Assembly: GCA_946811185.2 (NCBI GenBank)
Contig: OX328098.1
Location: forward strand, 21,337,084-21,401,083
Reading direction: 5' to 3'
Length of the DNA stretch: 64,000 bases
From: Hippopus hippopus
Taxonomy: Eukaryota > Mollusca > Bivalvia > Cardiida > Cardiidae
The notes under the pieces were generated by a model. It did no database searches, was not told the DNA's origin, and was given only the letters and a program-made list of their open reading frames with translations. The translations under genes and the position numbers were made by a program. This document shows, one piece after another, positions 33,784 through 41,450 of the stretch (the stretch's first letter is position 1; each line of letters opens with the position of its first letter).

Positions 33784-34122
33784 ATGAGTGCGACATCCAA
33801 AGAAGAAACTAATTATGTGGATAATCTTATAGATTTAGTTGAAAGCATGGGTATCGATTATGAAGTTTGGGGTGATGATGATGATATGCAGGAAACTGCT
33901 AGTGAAATAGAGGAATATGATAGTGAAATAGAGGACAAACCAAAAAAAATTCTAGAAACCAAAACATTTTTAGAGGATTTATGCATTATATGTAATGAAA
34001 ATAAACCTAATGTATTATTTTGTGATTGTGGTCATATATCTATATGTAACTTATGTGATAAAGTTGATTTATATAAATGTCCCATGTGTAGAGAGGAAAC
34101 ACATGTTAAAAGAATTTTGTAA
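33784..34122 (+). CDS. RING-finger protein 2
   Basis: 112 residues. The N-terminal half is acidic (DDDDMQ, EIEEYDSEIED) and likely disordered. The C-terminus from about residue 67 is a RING: CIIC, CGHISICNLC, KCPMCREE. Its RING resembles that of the previous gene ('FLEDLCIIC' against 'FLEEICCIC'), so one probably arose from the other by duplication with loss or replacement of the N-terminal domain. Likely an E3 ubiquitin ligase or a competitor of protein 1 (inference). Confidence 0.85.
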   Translation: MSATSKEETNYVDNLIDLVESMGIDYEVWGDDDDMQETASEIEEYDSEIEDKPKKILETKTFLEDLCIICNENKPNVLFCDCGHISICNLCDKVDLYKCPMCREETHVKRIL

Positions 34123-34164
34123 AATAAATATATAATATATTTTTTTATAATATATTATATATTT
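34123..34164. terminator. Convergent AT-rich palindrome with poly(A) signals
   Basis: Only 42 bp separate the stops of the convergent RING 2 and fibre genes. The stretch holds TATAATATATT / AATATATTATA inverted halves around TTTTTT, and an AATAAA at 34124 on the plus strand. It probably ends transcripts from both sides. Confidence 0.5.
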
Positions 34165-35355
34165 TTACAAGTCTAACTCTATCAAAATAGATATATAAGC
34201 GTGTGTTACATTACGAGTGTCTGTTCTCGAAATAAAGTTTATGATGTCGCATTGTTTTACATCCAACGCCCTAGGAAAAACTGTACAACTACAAGTTTCG
34301 TCCGCTTCTTTTTTAATAATAGAGTAATCAAGCGGCTCCGCTCCGTTTATCGTTATACCAACATTTATCTCTTCTCCTCGTGTATTAGCATTATCTTTAA
34401 CGACCATTAAACTTCCTCTTATGATTCTACCCGGAGCACTCATACAATAACCCCCCAAACCGTGTTTTCTACCTGAATTACCATTACCAAATGAAAACTC
34501 GTAATTACCAGCCCCTAATGGTCCGTTTTCTTCGGCCCACACGGTTATAATAGGTTTAGGACCTATGAGAGAAGGAAGAGATACTTTTCTATCCACGTAG
34601 GATTTTGTCGCTAAATCTCTCTCTTCTACCGGAGCTGCCGCGTTTTTTATAGAAAAACCTTGAAGGTCTATGTTAGTCACCGCCGTGAAACTCCCATCCG
34701 GATTTTTTATAATAGCTCCACCGTTATCAGCATAATTTTTATTGACAGCAGAGTCACGGGATACAGGATTTGGCAACCCAGTAATCGAGTTACCATTCAT
34801 ATCTATTCCACCATCTATTGAATAGGACCCATCTTGTTTTCTCGTTAAAGCTTTTTCACCCGCGGTAGCCGCCTCAATAGCGGTATCCACGTAAAACTTA
34901 TTAGAGGCTTGGTCGTGTCTCGTAGGAATACCGAGATTGTTAATTACTCGTCCTCCCATTGAGATTGCATCATCTGCCTCATACCACCTTCCATCTTTAT
35001 AAACGAAAGCTCTATCAACATTATCCACATAATTTTTAGTAGCAGCTTCACCCGGTTCTGTTGGGTCCTTAACATTTCTTATCGGATTAAAACCCATATT
35101 TAAATATCCAGTAACGTGATATCCTCCGTTTTCATTCAACAACCCTGAGTTGGCGTCAACATAATCCTTAGTTGCAACATCGTGAGAATTTACTGGATTA
35201 CTAACCCTCGTTAATGTATTACCATTCATGTTTATAGAACCAGTAACAACAGTTGTTCCGTCTTTGCGTAAAAAATTATTATTTATGTAAGCGAGTGACA
35301 CACCATCACCACTCGTTTTATCATCTTCCATTCTTCCAAATTTGTCAACAGGCAT
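34165..35355 (-). CDS. Tail-fibre-like protein, candidate vertex spike
   Basis: 396 residues. Between about residues 35 and 255 there are five copies of a unit of the form 'NMNGNxITxLxNPxxxxDAATKxYVD' (examples: INMNGNTLTRVSNP, VATKDYVD, IDMNGNSITGLPNP, LATKSYVD). This unit is typical of trimeric phage-type tail fibres. The last ~130 residues form a separate beta-rich head ('ITVWAEENGPLGAGNYEFSF' to 'HAYISILIELDL'). By analogy with adenovirus fibres it would be a trimeric spike on the penton (inference). It is the last gene of the minus-strand cluster, 14 bp after the protease stop, preceded by ACTATATAAAAAA. Confidence 0.75.
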   Translation of the reverse strand: MPVDKFGRMEDDKTSGDGVSLAYINNNFLRKDGTTVVTGSINMNGNTLTRVSNPVNSHDVATKDYVDANSGLLNENGGYHVTGYLNMGFNPIRNVKDPTEPGEAATKNYVDNVDRAFVYKDGRWYEADDAISMGGRVINNLGIPTRHDQASNKFYVDTAIEAATAGEKALTRKQDGSYSIDGGIDMNGNSITGLPNPVSRDSAVNKNYADNGGAIIKNPDGSFTAVTNIDLQGFSIKNAAAPVEERDLATKSYVDRKVSLPSLIGPKPIITVWAEENGPLGAGNYEFSFGNGNSGRKHGLGGYCMSAPGRIIRGSLMVVKDNANTRGEEINVGITINGAEPLDYSIIKKEADETCSCTVFPRALDVKQCDIINFISRTDTRNVTHAYISILIELDL

Positions 35356-35369
35356 TTTTTTATATAGTA

Positions 35370-35786
35370 CTAAAAAAGTTTATTTAAAACATTTTGAAAC
35401 TGGTTACCTCTAGATAACTCTTTTAGAATGTACAAACATAAATGACCGCAAAATACTTGCCCGGCTTGTTGTAATTGGTCAGTATTGTATTGTATTGGAC
35501 TTTTTAAATAATCTCGAATTTCAATAGGTGGTTGTATGCCATAACTATCAAAATAAATTTTAGTTTTACCATTTTTATACCAAGCGACCCAATGTGTACC
35601 AGGTCCACCACTTTTATCAAAGTTTACTATACCACATTCTGTTTTACTCGGTTTTCTCGGTAATGTATCTAGTAAAAAAACTCCTCTAAAATAAGGAATC
35701 TTTAATCTTTTAACGGCACCCTCTAATTCGAAATTGTTCAACGGTTTATTCGGTAAAATTACGTTTTCGATCGAAATATTTTCCAT
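35370..35786 (-). CDS. PRO: Adenain-like cysteine protease (maturation protease)
   Basis: 138 residues, short but complete. Motifs: 'FRGVFLLDTLP' (N-terminal strand), 'GTHWVAWY' with catalytic His 65, 'YFDSYG' with Asp 80, and 'QAGQVFCGHLCLY' with nucleophile Cys 113 and a preceding Gln for the oxyanion hole. This is the adenovirus protease/Ulp1 fold used to mature capsid proteins. It starts 2 nt after the integrase stop, so the two are probably on one transcript. Candidate cleavage sites occur in the pX-like and 132-residue proteins. Confidence 0.92.
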   Translation of the reverse strand: MENISIENVILPNKPLNNFELEGAVKRLKIPYFRGVFLLDTLPRKPSKTECGIVNFDKSGGPGTHWVAWYKNGKTKIYFDSYGIQPPIEIRDYLKSPIQYNTDQLQQAGQVFCGHLCLYILKELSRGNQFQNVLNKLF

Positions 35787-35788
35787 TT

Positions 35789-36691
35789 TTAGAATTGTTC
35801 GATATTTTTATTATCAACCCACGAATTAAATTCATCGGGATAACCTTTCCACTTTACGAGAGATTTATCTTTCTCTTTTTTAATAATCTTTTCTATCCTA
35901 AACGTCTTTTGGGTAGTTTTCTGAAGTTCGGGTTCATAAAAGCTACCTTGTATTTCGTCTCCATTTAAATCTTTAATTTTATATGTTACGGGTGATGTAA
36001 GTTTTACCTCAGAAATTGTAAAAACCTCCTCAGTCCATCTCGTTGTATAACCTTTCTCGAAAGTCTTTTTCTTTTTAGATATTCTCACCTTATCTCCGAC
36101 AGAAAACTTATGAGTTTCTTTTATTTCGGGATTATGAGGGTAAAGATTTCTCCAAACTCTCGTTTCATTTTCTTTTTTACTAGCGTCTACCGGAGTCATC
36201 TTAATAGATGAATGCCTCGTGTTATTATATTTTTTAACTAAATCCGGTAGCACATTGATGTAAATGTTTGTAGAGTTAGCGGAAAAATACTTCCACATTT
36301 TTTCTTTCATTGTTCTAATCCATCTCTCAACCACGCTAGATTTTTCCTCATTTTCGGTAGAATATATTTCAACTAACGCTTTTACGTCTTTGTTATAAAA
36401 CTCTTTACCCATATCTACCCATATTTTTTCGGGTTTCCTCTCCTTAAAAATATTCTTTAATTCTATAGCGACAGATTCCCCTTTTTTGTTTTTCAATGGT
36501 ACTAACCATCCGTATTTAGAAAAGATGTCAATGACAGCGAGAAGGTAATTATTGCCTCGATTATATTTAGAAAATGCTCGCATGTCTATTAAATCCGCAG
36601 CCCATATCTTATCTATACCATTTACTATAACTCTCCTTTTTTTAAATTTTCTTCTTACGGGTTTATGCAATTCTTCCGCTAATTCTATCAT
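35789..36691 (-). CDS. INT: Retroviral-type integrase with chromodomain
   Basis: 300 residues. RNase-H-like core: first Asp at 33 ('WAADLIDM'), second at 92 ('WVDMGKEF'), Glu at about 121 ('VVERWIRTMKEK'). A C-terminal chromodomain (about 262-300) reads 'VKWKGYPDEFNSWV', preceded by an SH3-like region ('FSVGDKVRISKKKKTF'). Oddities: no N-terminal HHCC zinc domain, and only 28 residues between the second Asp and the Glu where Polinton integrases usually have about 34. The start ATG overlaps the PLA2 stop (ATGA), so translation may couple. Confidence 0.9.
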   Translation of the reverse strand: MIELAEELHKPVRRKFKKRRVIVNGIDKIWAADLIDMRAFSKYNRGNNYLLAVIDIFSKYGWLVPLKNKKGESVAIELKNIFKERKPEKIWVDMGKEFYNKDVKALVEIYSTENEEKSSVVERWIRTMKEKMWKYFSANSTNIYINVLPDLVKKYNNTRHSSIKMTPVDASKKENETRVWRNLYPHNPEIKETHKFSVGDKVRISKKKKTFEKGYTTRWTEEVFTISEVKLTSPVTYKIKDLNGDEIQGSFYEPELQKTTQKTFRIEKIIKKEKDKSLVKWKGYPDEFNSWVDNKNIEQF

Positions 36692-37002
36692 CTCAGAATT
36701 TTTTTTTTTACTCCCATTCCAAATTTCATCTTAGTTCCAATGAGTCTACTTACCAAACCTCTTTCCATTTTTTCTCTAATACTAGGATTGTAAATCCCTT
36801 TTAACTCTGTTAACATATTCTTATCACACACCGCGTTTCTTGTAGCAGTATCATTGTGTTGAAGATAGCAAACATCATGATTATAAGCGGCTTTATCAAC
36901 ACGGTTTATAGGTTTACTCCATTCCTTTGGTGTTAAATCTGGATTAAGTCTTTTATTTAGTTTGGTACCTGGTCCTGTAAAGTTGTGTCCTGGGAGATGC
37001 AT
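36688..37002 (-). CDS. PLA2-like protein (parvovirus VP1/Polinton type)
   Basis: 104 residues from the first in-frame ATG. 'HNFTGPGTKL' corresponds to the glycine-rich calcium loop and 'AAYNHDVCY' carries the catalytic His-Asp pair (H42, D43). Such phospholipase A2 domains help virions cross endosomal membranes in parvoviruses; in Polintons the role is inferred. The frame upstream of this ATG is open back to an A10 run at 37053-37062. Beyond that run, in another frame, lies the zinc-ribbon ORF that is normally fused to this domain. The gene ends in an A11 run overlapping the integrase start. Confidence 0.85.
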   Translation of the reverse strand: MHLPGHNFTGPGTKLNKRLNPDLTPKEWSKPINRVDKAAYNHDVCYLQHNDTATRNAVCDKNMLTELKGIYNPSIREKMERGLVSRLIGTKMKFGMGVKKKILR

Positions 37003-37031
37003 TTCAACGGGTAAATTATTTATAAATTTAT

Positions 37032-37187
37032 TTAATATACTACTCCCGGTAGTTTTTTTTTTATAAACTGAGTTTTAGTTATTCCGCAAATAACGCATTT
37101 CCCCTTCATCATATTTCTTCCATTTTTAGAAACAGAATATTTTATATCATTCGTATCTGTATGTTTTTTACATTTAACGCAATACAT
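37032..37187 (-). CDS. Zinc-ribbon mini-protein, probably the broken-off N-terminus of the PLA2 protein
   Basis: 51 residues starting MYCVKCKKHTDTND, with a second pair 'KGKCVICG': two CxxC knuckles form a zinc ribbon (DUF5679-like). In related Polintons, as I recall them, this ribbon and the PLA2-like domain form one protein. Here the frame changes at a run of ten A (37053-37062), and the ribbon ORF ends soon after at 37032. A one-base homopolymer loss, an assembly error or programmed slippage would each explain it. The start is preceded by TATATAAAAC. Confidence 0.7.
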   Translation of the reverse strand: MYCVKCKKHTDTNDIKYSVSKNGRNMMKGKCVICGITKTQFIKKKLPGVVY

Positions 37188-37226
37188 TTTGTTTTATATA
37201 TAAAAAATAAAAATATTTAAATAAAA
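37188..37226. promoter_or_regulatory. 39-bp divergent promoter
   Basis: All bases are A or T except for a few (TTTTGTTTTATATATAAAAA, then ATAAAAATATTTAAATAAAA). It lies between the leftward zinc-ribbon/PLA2/integrase cluster and the rightward ATPase/capsid cluster. TATATAAAA reads in both directions. Confidence 0.6.
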
Positions 37227-38009
37227 ATGGATATTATAAACTTATCATGGAATGAAGTAGTATCAAAGAGATTTAATCACTCCCTTTTACCGAGAAGCAT
37301 TAGGGGTTTAATTATAGGTAAATCAGGATGCGGTAAAACTACTTTATTGTTAAACCTTTTACTCAGACCAGATTGGCTTGACTACAACGATTTAAGCGTT
37401 TTTGGAAAAAGCCTTTTTCAACCGGAATACCGAATACTAAAAAAGGCTTTTGAAGAAAAACTACCAAAAGAATGTATCTTAAGATTGTTTAACATGCGTG
37501 ATGACATACAAGAACTAAACATTCCACCAACAGCTTTAGTCGAAGAATGGATTAAAACGATTAAAAACAAATCGGATATAAATTGTAACTTCTTTGAAAA
37601 TGCTAGTGATGTACCTGACCCGAGAGAGTTAAACTCAGGAAATAAGAATTTAATGATTTTCGATGATTTACTTTTAGAGAGGCAGAATAAATGTGAGTGT
37701 TACTACATTCGAGGAAGACATAGTAATGTTGACTGCTTTTACCTCTCACAGAATTATTTTAGACTACCTAGACAAACTATTAGAGAAAACGCTAATTTTA
37801 TTTGTCTATTTCGACAAGACCTAAAAAACCTTAATCATATTTATAGCGACCACATAGGTGAAGATATGCCTAAGGATGAGTTTAGAAAGTTTTGTCAAAA
37901 GGCGTGGGAAAGACCGCATGGTTTTGCTATCATTGACTTAACCAGTAAAAAACATGATGGGAAGTATAGAATCGGTTTTGATAACTTCTACATACCCGAG
38001 TCGGTATAA
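37227..38009 (+). CDS. ATP: Packaging ATPase (FtsK/HerA type)
   Basis: 260 residues. Walker A GKSGCGKTT at 31-39; Walker B 'NLMIFDDLL' at about 141-149; a sensor-like 'YLSQNYFRLPRQTIRENAN' follows. This is the A32-like genome-packaging ATPase of Polintons, adenovirus-like and giant viruses, which pumps DNA into the procapsid. It heads the plus-strand morphogenesis cluster; the next start is 21 nt after its stop. Confidence 0.95.
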   Translation: MDIINLSWNEVVSKRFNHSLLPRSIRGLIIGKSGCGKTTLLLNLLLRPDWLDYNDLSVFGKSLFQPEYRILKKAFEEKLPKECILRLFNMRDDIQELNIPPTALVEEWIKTIKNKSDINCNFFENASDVPDPRELNSGNKNLMIFDDLLLERQNKCECYYIRGRHSNVDCFYLSQNYFRLPRQTIRENANFICLFRQDLKNLNHIYSDHIGEDMPKDEFRKFCQKAWERPHGFAIIDLTSKKHDGKYRIGFDNFYIPESV

Positions 38010-38030
38010 AAAATATTTAAATATTATAAA

Positions 38031-38804
38031 ATGGAAAAACTTTTAGAACAAATTGTAAAAAATACGAACCATAAAACATCGTTTCAAATCATAGTAAGCG
38101 ACAACAAAACACGTTTTAGAACAAGGTTTAATCCTCCAATTCAACTGGAAAAGGATAAAGTATACGAAATAGCTCTGGTAAACCTCGAAACTTACTACTC
38201 TTTTCCAAACATTGATGAAACGAACAACACATTCGTTTATTCTCCGGACAATGGTAATTCGTGGATTAAAATAAAATTACCCGTAGGAAGTTATGACCTC
38301 GTTGACATTAATGATACTATTCAACAGGAAATGAGAAAAAAAGGTCATTACGATAGAGTTAATGAAGAGTATCCTATTAACATTTCTGCAAACACCAATA
38401 CTCTAAAGTCTATTATTACCTTAGAAGCTGGTTATGAAGTAGATTTTAATCAACCAGGTTCCATCGCTAAAGTATTAGGATTTACTCGAGCTAAATATAC
38501 GCAAGGATTTCACGAGTCGGAGGATGTAGTGAACATTCTTAGCATAAATAGTTTGCTCGTTAACATAGATATTATTTCAGGAAGTTATGTTAATGGTTCA
38601 ACAAAAAACACTATTTACTCTTTTTTCCCGGGTGTTGCACCTGGATATAAGATAATTGAGTCACCAATTAATTTAGTATACTTACCAATAACGTTAGATG
38701 AAATACATAACCTAGAGGTAAATATTACTGACCAAAATTACAATTTACTAAATCTTAGAGGCGAAAATTTAACGATTAGGTTTCATATTAGAGAAGCGAG
38801 ATGA
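38031..38804 (+). CDS. Penton-like minor capsid protein (single jelly roll)
   Basis: 257 residues. Diagnostic stretches: 'IQLEKDKVYEIALVNLETYY' near the N-terminus, 'LPVGSYDLVDINDTIQQEM' in the first third, and 'GSIAKVLGFTRAKY' in the middle. These fit the predicted jelly-roll penton of Polintons, which forms the pentameric vertices. The order ATPase then penton is usual. It would anchor a spike such as the fibre-like protein (inference). Confidence 0.85.
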   Translation: MEKLLEQIVKNTNHKTSFQIIVSDNKTRFRTRFNPPIQLEKDKVYEIALVNLETYYSFPNIDETNNTFVYSPDNGNSWIKIKLPVGSYDLVDINDTIQQEMRKKGHYDRVNEEYPINISANTNTLKSIITLEAGYEVDFNQPGSIAKVLGFTRAKYTQGFHESEDVVNILSINSLLVNIDIISGSYVNGSTKNTIYSFFPGVAPGYKIIESPINLVYLPITLDEIHNLEVNITDQNYNLLNLRGENLTIRFHIREAR

Positions 38805-38832
38805 GCTAAATAAAAAAATACTCTTATATAAA

Positions 38833-39417
38833 ATGACGAGTTACACTAATGTTAAAGTAAATATATCTGAAGGGCAAAAGCAAAAACTTCAACATGCTGT
38901 TAAAGCTAGTTGCCCAGTAAGTATTCGTTTAGGTCATGAAGATTTACGAGGTAATGATGTTTTAGCAATTACCAATTCACAAGCGAAAAAAATGGCTAAA
39001 GCCTATGAGGATGGTGTGGGTATAACTATTAAAATGACTGCGAAACAACTTAAATATAACATGAAAATAGAAGGGGGTTTCCTCGGAATGTTAGCTGGGT
39101 TGGCTGCTAGAGCTTTACCGATGCTTGCAAAAACCGTTTTACCAGCTTTAGGTGTTGGTGCTCTTTCTGGATTAGCTCAAACAGGTGTTCAAAAAGCTAT
39201 GGGGTCAGGTCTTTACCTTAAAAAAGGAGGATGTGTTTGTCAAGTTGAAACTGATGGAAGTGGATTATACTTAAAACCATACAAAGGTAAAGGATTAGCT
39301 TCCGTTGGTGATGGGTTGTATTTAAAACAAGGAGGAAAAATGTATGATGGAAAAGGACTGTTACTCGGGCCTAATAGTCCATTTGCTAATATCCCCATCC
39401 TAGGAGCTATATTATAA
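38833..39417 (+). CDS. pX-like internal virion protein
   Basis: 194 residues. N-terminus: 'SIRLGHEDLRGNDVLAITNS' and 'ITIKMTAKQLKYNMKIEGG'. Then a hydrophobic stretch (83-118, 'GLAARALPMLAKTVLPALG'), then three copies of a GxGLYLK motif, ending 'GPNSPFANIPILGAIL'. Very similar proteins occur in many animal Polintons beside the capsid genes. The sequence IEGG before F83 fits the adenovirus protease consensus [MIL]xGG|x, so it is probably cleaved on maturation. A role in membrane disruption or core binding is inferred. Confidence 0.75.
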   Translation: MTSYTNVKVNISEGQKQKLQHAVKASCPVSIRLGHEDLRGNDVLAITNSQAKKMAKAYEDGVGITIKMTAKQLKYNMKIEGGFLGMLAGLAARALPMLAKTVLPALGVGALSGLAQTGVQKAMGSGLYLKKGGCVCQVETDGSGLYLKPYKGKGLASVGDGLYLKQGGKMYDGKGLLLGPNSPFANIPILGAIL

Positions 39418-39439
39418 ATATTATTTACAATAAATAAAA

Positions 39440-39817
39440 ATGGATATACATAAATTTGGTATAAAACCTAATATTACTACCCAACATAAAACCATATTTT
39501 GGAAACCTCATTTACACGGAGTAAGATATCCTCCCTTAAAGCAAGATTCTCTAAAATGGAAAATATATTCGCAACTAACTATCAAGATTCCTCCTCACGA
39601 TGGTAGGAGAGTTCCGTTAGGATTTGGTTATATAACAACACGAGGAGTTGTAGTGATATCTATTAGTAATAAATGGAAAGATAGTTTAACCATTTCTAAT
39701 GGTATACATCTTGATAATGATGTTAATGATATCTTAGTCTACATTTATAATTTCTCTCAAAAACCAATCGAAATACCTGAGGGAGAGTTATTCTGCTATC
39801 TAAAATATTTGCCATAA
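39440..39817 (+). CDS. dUTPase-fold protein, catalysis doubtful
   Basis: 125 residues. 'KIPPHDGRRVPLGFGYITTRG' resembles the beta-strand pair before the dUTPase active site, 'SNGIHLDNDVNDILVYIYN' resembles the GVIDxDYRGEI motif, and 'IEIPEGELFCYLKYLP' resembles 'I..GdrIaQL'. The RSGLA phosphate-binding motif is not visible and the Asp-Tyr-Arg of motif 3 is altered. So it may be a structural or inactive relative of dUTPase. It sits among virion genes, which favours a capsid role. Confidence 0.6.
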   Translation: MDIHKFGIKPNITTQHKTIFWKPHLHGVRYPPLKQDSLKWKIYSQLTIKIPPHDGRRVPLGFGYITTRGVVVISISNKWKDSLTISNGIHLDNDVNDILVYIYNFSQKPIEIPEGELFCYLKYLP

Positions 39818-39838
39818 AAAATTATTATATTTTATAAA

Positions 39839-40483
39839 ATGGCAGATACAAATCAGGAACACCCTAATAAAATATATCCTATATTAGGCACCGCAAGCGC
39901 CCCGCCTATTGAAATGGATAACGGTCATTCTTATAGACTTCAAAAAATATCGGAAGTACAAAATTTTCTCAAGAAGGAAATAAATGAAAGGGAAAGATTG
40001 AACAAAAAATATGCTAGAATGGCTAAAGTAGTTGATAATGTTGAAGGTGGATTGGTTGTTGTTTCATTAGCTTTGGGTGGTGTTGGTGTTGTTTTGCTTT
40101 CAACTGTTGCAGCGGCACCCGTTGCTGTAGGTTTGGAAGCTGCTGCTGGTGTAATCGGTCTTTCTTCATTGGTTAGTAAAGTATTTGTTAGAAAAACTAC
40201 TACTAAAGCTGAAAAGCATTTAAAAATTCAAACTCTCGCTGCTGCTAAGCTTAATACTATAGATAATCATATATCAAAAGCTTTAATGGATAATCATATA
40301 TCTGATGATGAGTTTAAGTTGATAATGGAAGAAAAGAATAAATACGAAGAAATGAAGAGTGAAATAAGAAGTAAGTTTAAAAAGAAGGTAACGCTCGAAG
40401 AAAAGGAAAGTTTGATTGAGAAAGGGAGGCAAGAAGCTCGTGAGTCCTTTCGGAGGCTCGTTGAAAAGAATAACGGTGGATAA
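39839..40483 (+). CDS. Membrane protein with coiled coil
   Basis: 214 residues. A charged helix (35-70, 'LKKEINERERLNKKYARMA') precedes a long glycine/alanine/valine hydrophobic segment (about 71-117, 'GGLVVVSLALGGVGVVLLS') that could span a membrane once or twice. The C-terminal third is a charged coiled coil ('EEKNKYEEMKSEIRSKFKKK'). Homologues are common in mollusc and cnidarian genomes next to Polinton genes; function unknown. It may be a virion membrane or internal protein. Confidence 0.65.
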   Translation: MADTNQEHPNKIYPILGTASAPPIEMDNGHSYRLQKISEVQNFLKKEINERERLNKKYARMAKVVDNVEGGLVVVSLALGGVGVVLLSTVAAAPVAVGLEAAAGVIGLSSLVSKVFVRKTTTKAEKHLKIQTLAAAKLNTIDNHISKALMDNHISDDEFKLIMEEKNKYEEMKSEIRSKFKKKVTLEEKESLIEKGRQEARESFRRLVEKNNGG

Positions 40484-40582
40484 CTTCCCTATTAAGTTAA
40501 AATTTAGGTGTAAGTGTATGTGTGAAATAGGGGATGATAATCTATGATAAATCGCGTTAAAAAAATATGTTGCTAATTAAAA
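40484..40582. other. 99-bp intergenic gap
   Basis: The longest gap in the plus-strand cluster. It carries 'TAAGTTAAAATTTAGG' and two GGGG/CCCC-poor direct repeats; no ORF. It may hold a separate promoter. Confidence 0.3.
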
Positions 40583-41446
40583 ATGTCATTCCTAAAAATA
40601 ACTGACCCTGCAAAAAGAGACTTAATTGTAAAAGAGTATCTCGAAACGAGAAAGAAGATTCGGGATAATCTACTATCAGAAAGAACTGGAGAACAAGAAT
40701 TGCAAACCGATTTATCAAAGTTTTTTAAACCTATAACGGAAACGCAAAAAGCTGCAGCGAGGGAGATTACTGAGGAACTTAGACCTATTAAAAAAGGTAT
40801 TGAACAGTTACCACAGGCTATTACTTTTCCGGACTCATCTATAATGGCTATTGAAGAAACATTAGAAAAACAAGGAAAAGATCTCGGAGAAACAGCGAAG
40901 GGATATTTAATGAGACTCGGTGACCCGAAAATATCAGATACAAAATATGGAGTAAGGTATGATAAAAGTAGTAATAGATTAAAAATCGGTGACAAAATAG
41001 TAACGTTTGATCAAAATACTATTATGATTGGTGACGATAAATATGAAGGCACCCACGGTCTATGGGAGTTACTCATGTCTAAAAACCCGGATGGCGATAT
41101 TTATGATGATATAGATCATGATAATTACGCGAGGATCATGGTAAAAACGAATGCTCTTCATCGGGATTACGATCCAACCAAAAAACGACCTAGTGCTAAT
41201 AAAAGTGATAAATGGCTCACTATACTTAGTCCTATTTGGCGAAATAGAAAAAGGTATGAAGGTAGTGGTATCGTTGTTATCCCATCTGACCCTAACGCAT
41301 TAATAAAAAGACTAGACCTGTTGATGGCAAGTAAAGAAGCAGGTAATACAGGTGTAAAAAATGAGGTAGTAAGCATTTGTGATGAATTAAAAAGACAAGG
41401 TGTTTTAAATTCGCACGCTTATAAAAATTTAATGTCTATACTATAA
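40583..41446 (+). CDS. DUF8207-like Polinton protein
   Basis: 287 residues. The N-terminal third is a helical coiled coil ('LIVKEYLETRKKIRDNLLSE'). The middle carries 'YGVRYDKSSNRLKIGDKIVT' and 'YEGTHGLWELLMSKNPDGD', followed by 'YARIMVKTNALHRDYDP' and 'SDKWLTILSPIWRNR'. The pattern GTxGLWxLL.kkP then Y..I...TnAl matches what I recall of DUF8207 proteins found in animal Polintons. The C-terminal helices read 'LIKRLDLLMASKEAGN'. Function unknown; the position between virion genes suggests a structural or assembly part. Confidence 0.65.
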   Translation: MSFLKITDPAKRDLIVKEYLETRKKIRDNLLSERTGEQELQTDLSKFFKPITETQKAAAREITEELRPIKKGIEQLPQAITFPDSSIMAIEETLEKQGKDLGETAKGYLMRLGDPKISDTKYGVRYDKSSNRLKIGDKIVTFDQNTIMIGDDKYEGTHGLWELLMSKNPDGDIYDDIDHDNYARIMVKTNALHRDYDPTKKRPSANKSDKWLTILSPIWRNRKRYEGSGIVVIPSDPNALIKRLDLLMASKEAGNTGVKNEVVSICDELKRQGVLNSHAYKNLMSIL

Positions 41447-41450
41447 AAAG

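Noticed and set aside
40573..40995. 140-codon minus-strand frame, and similar ones at 41167-41376, 41441-41791, 45927-46109 and 46184-46414
   Set aside because: They are antisense to well-supported Polinton genes and show no domains.
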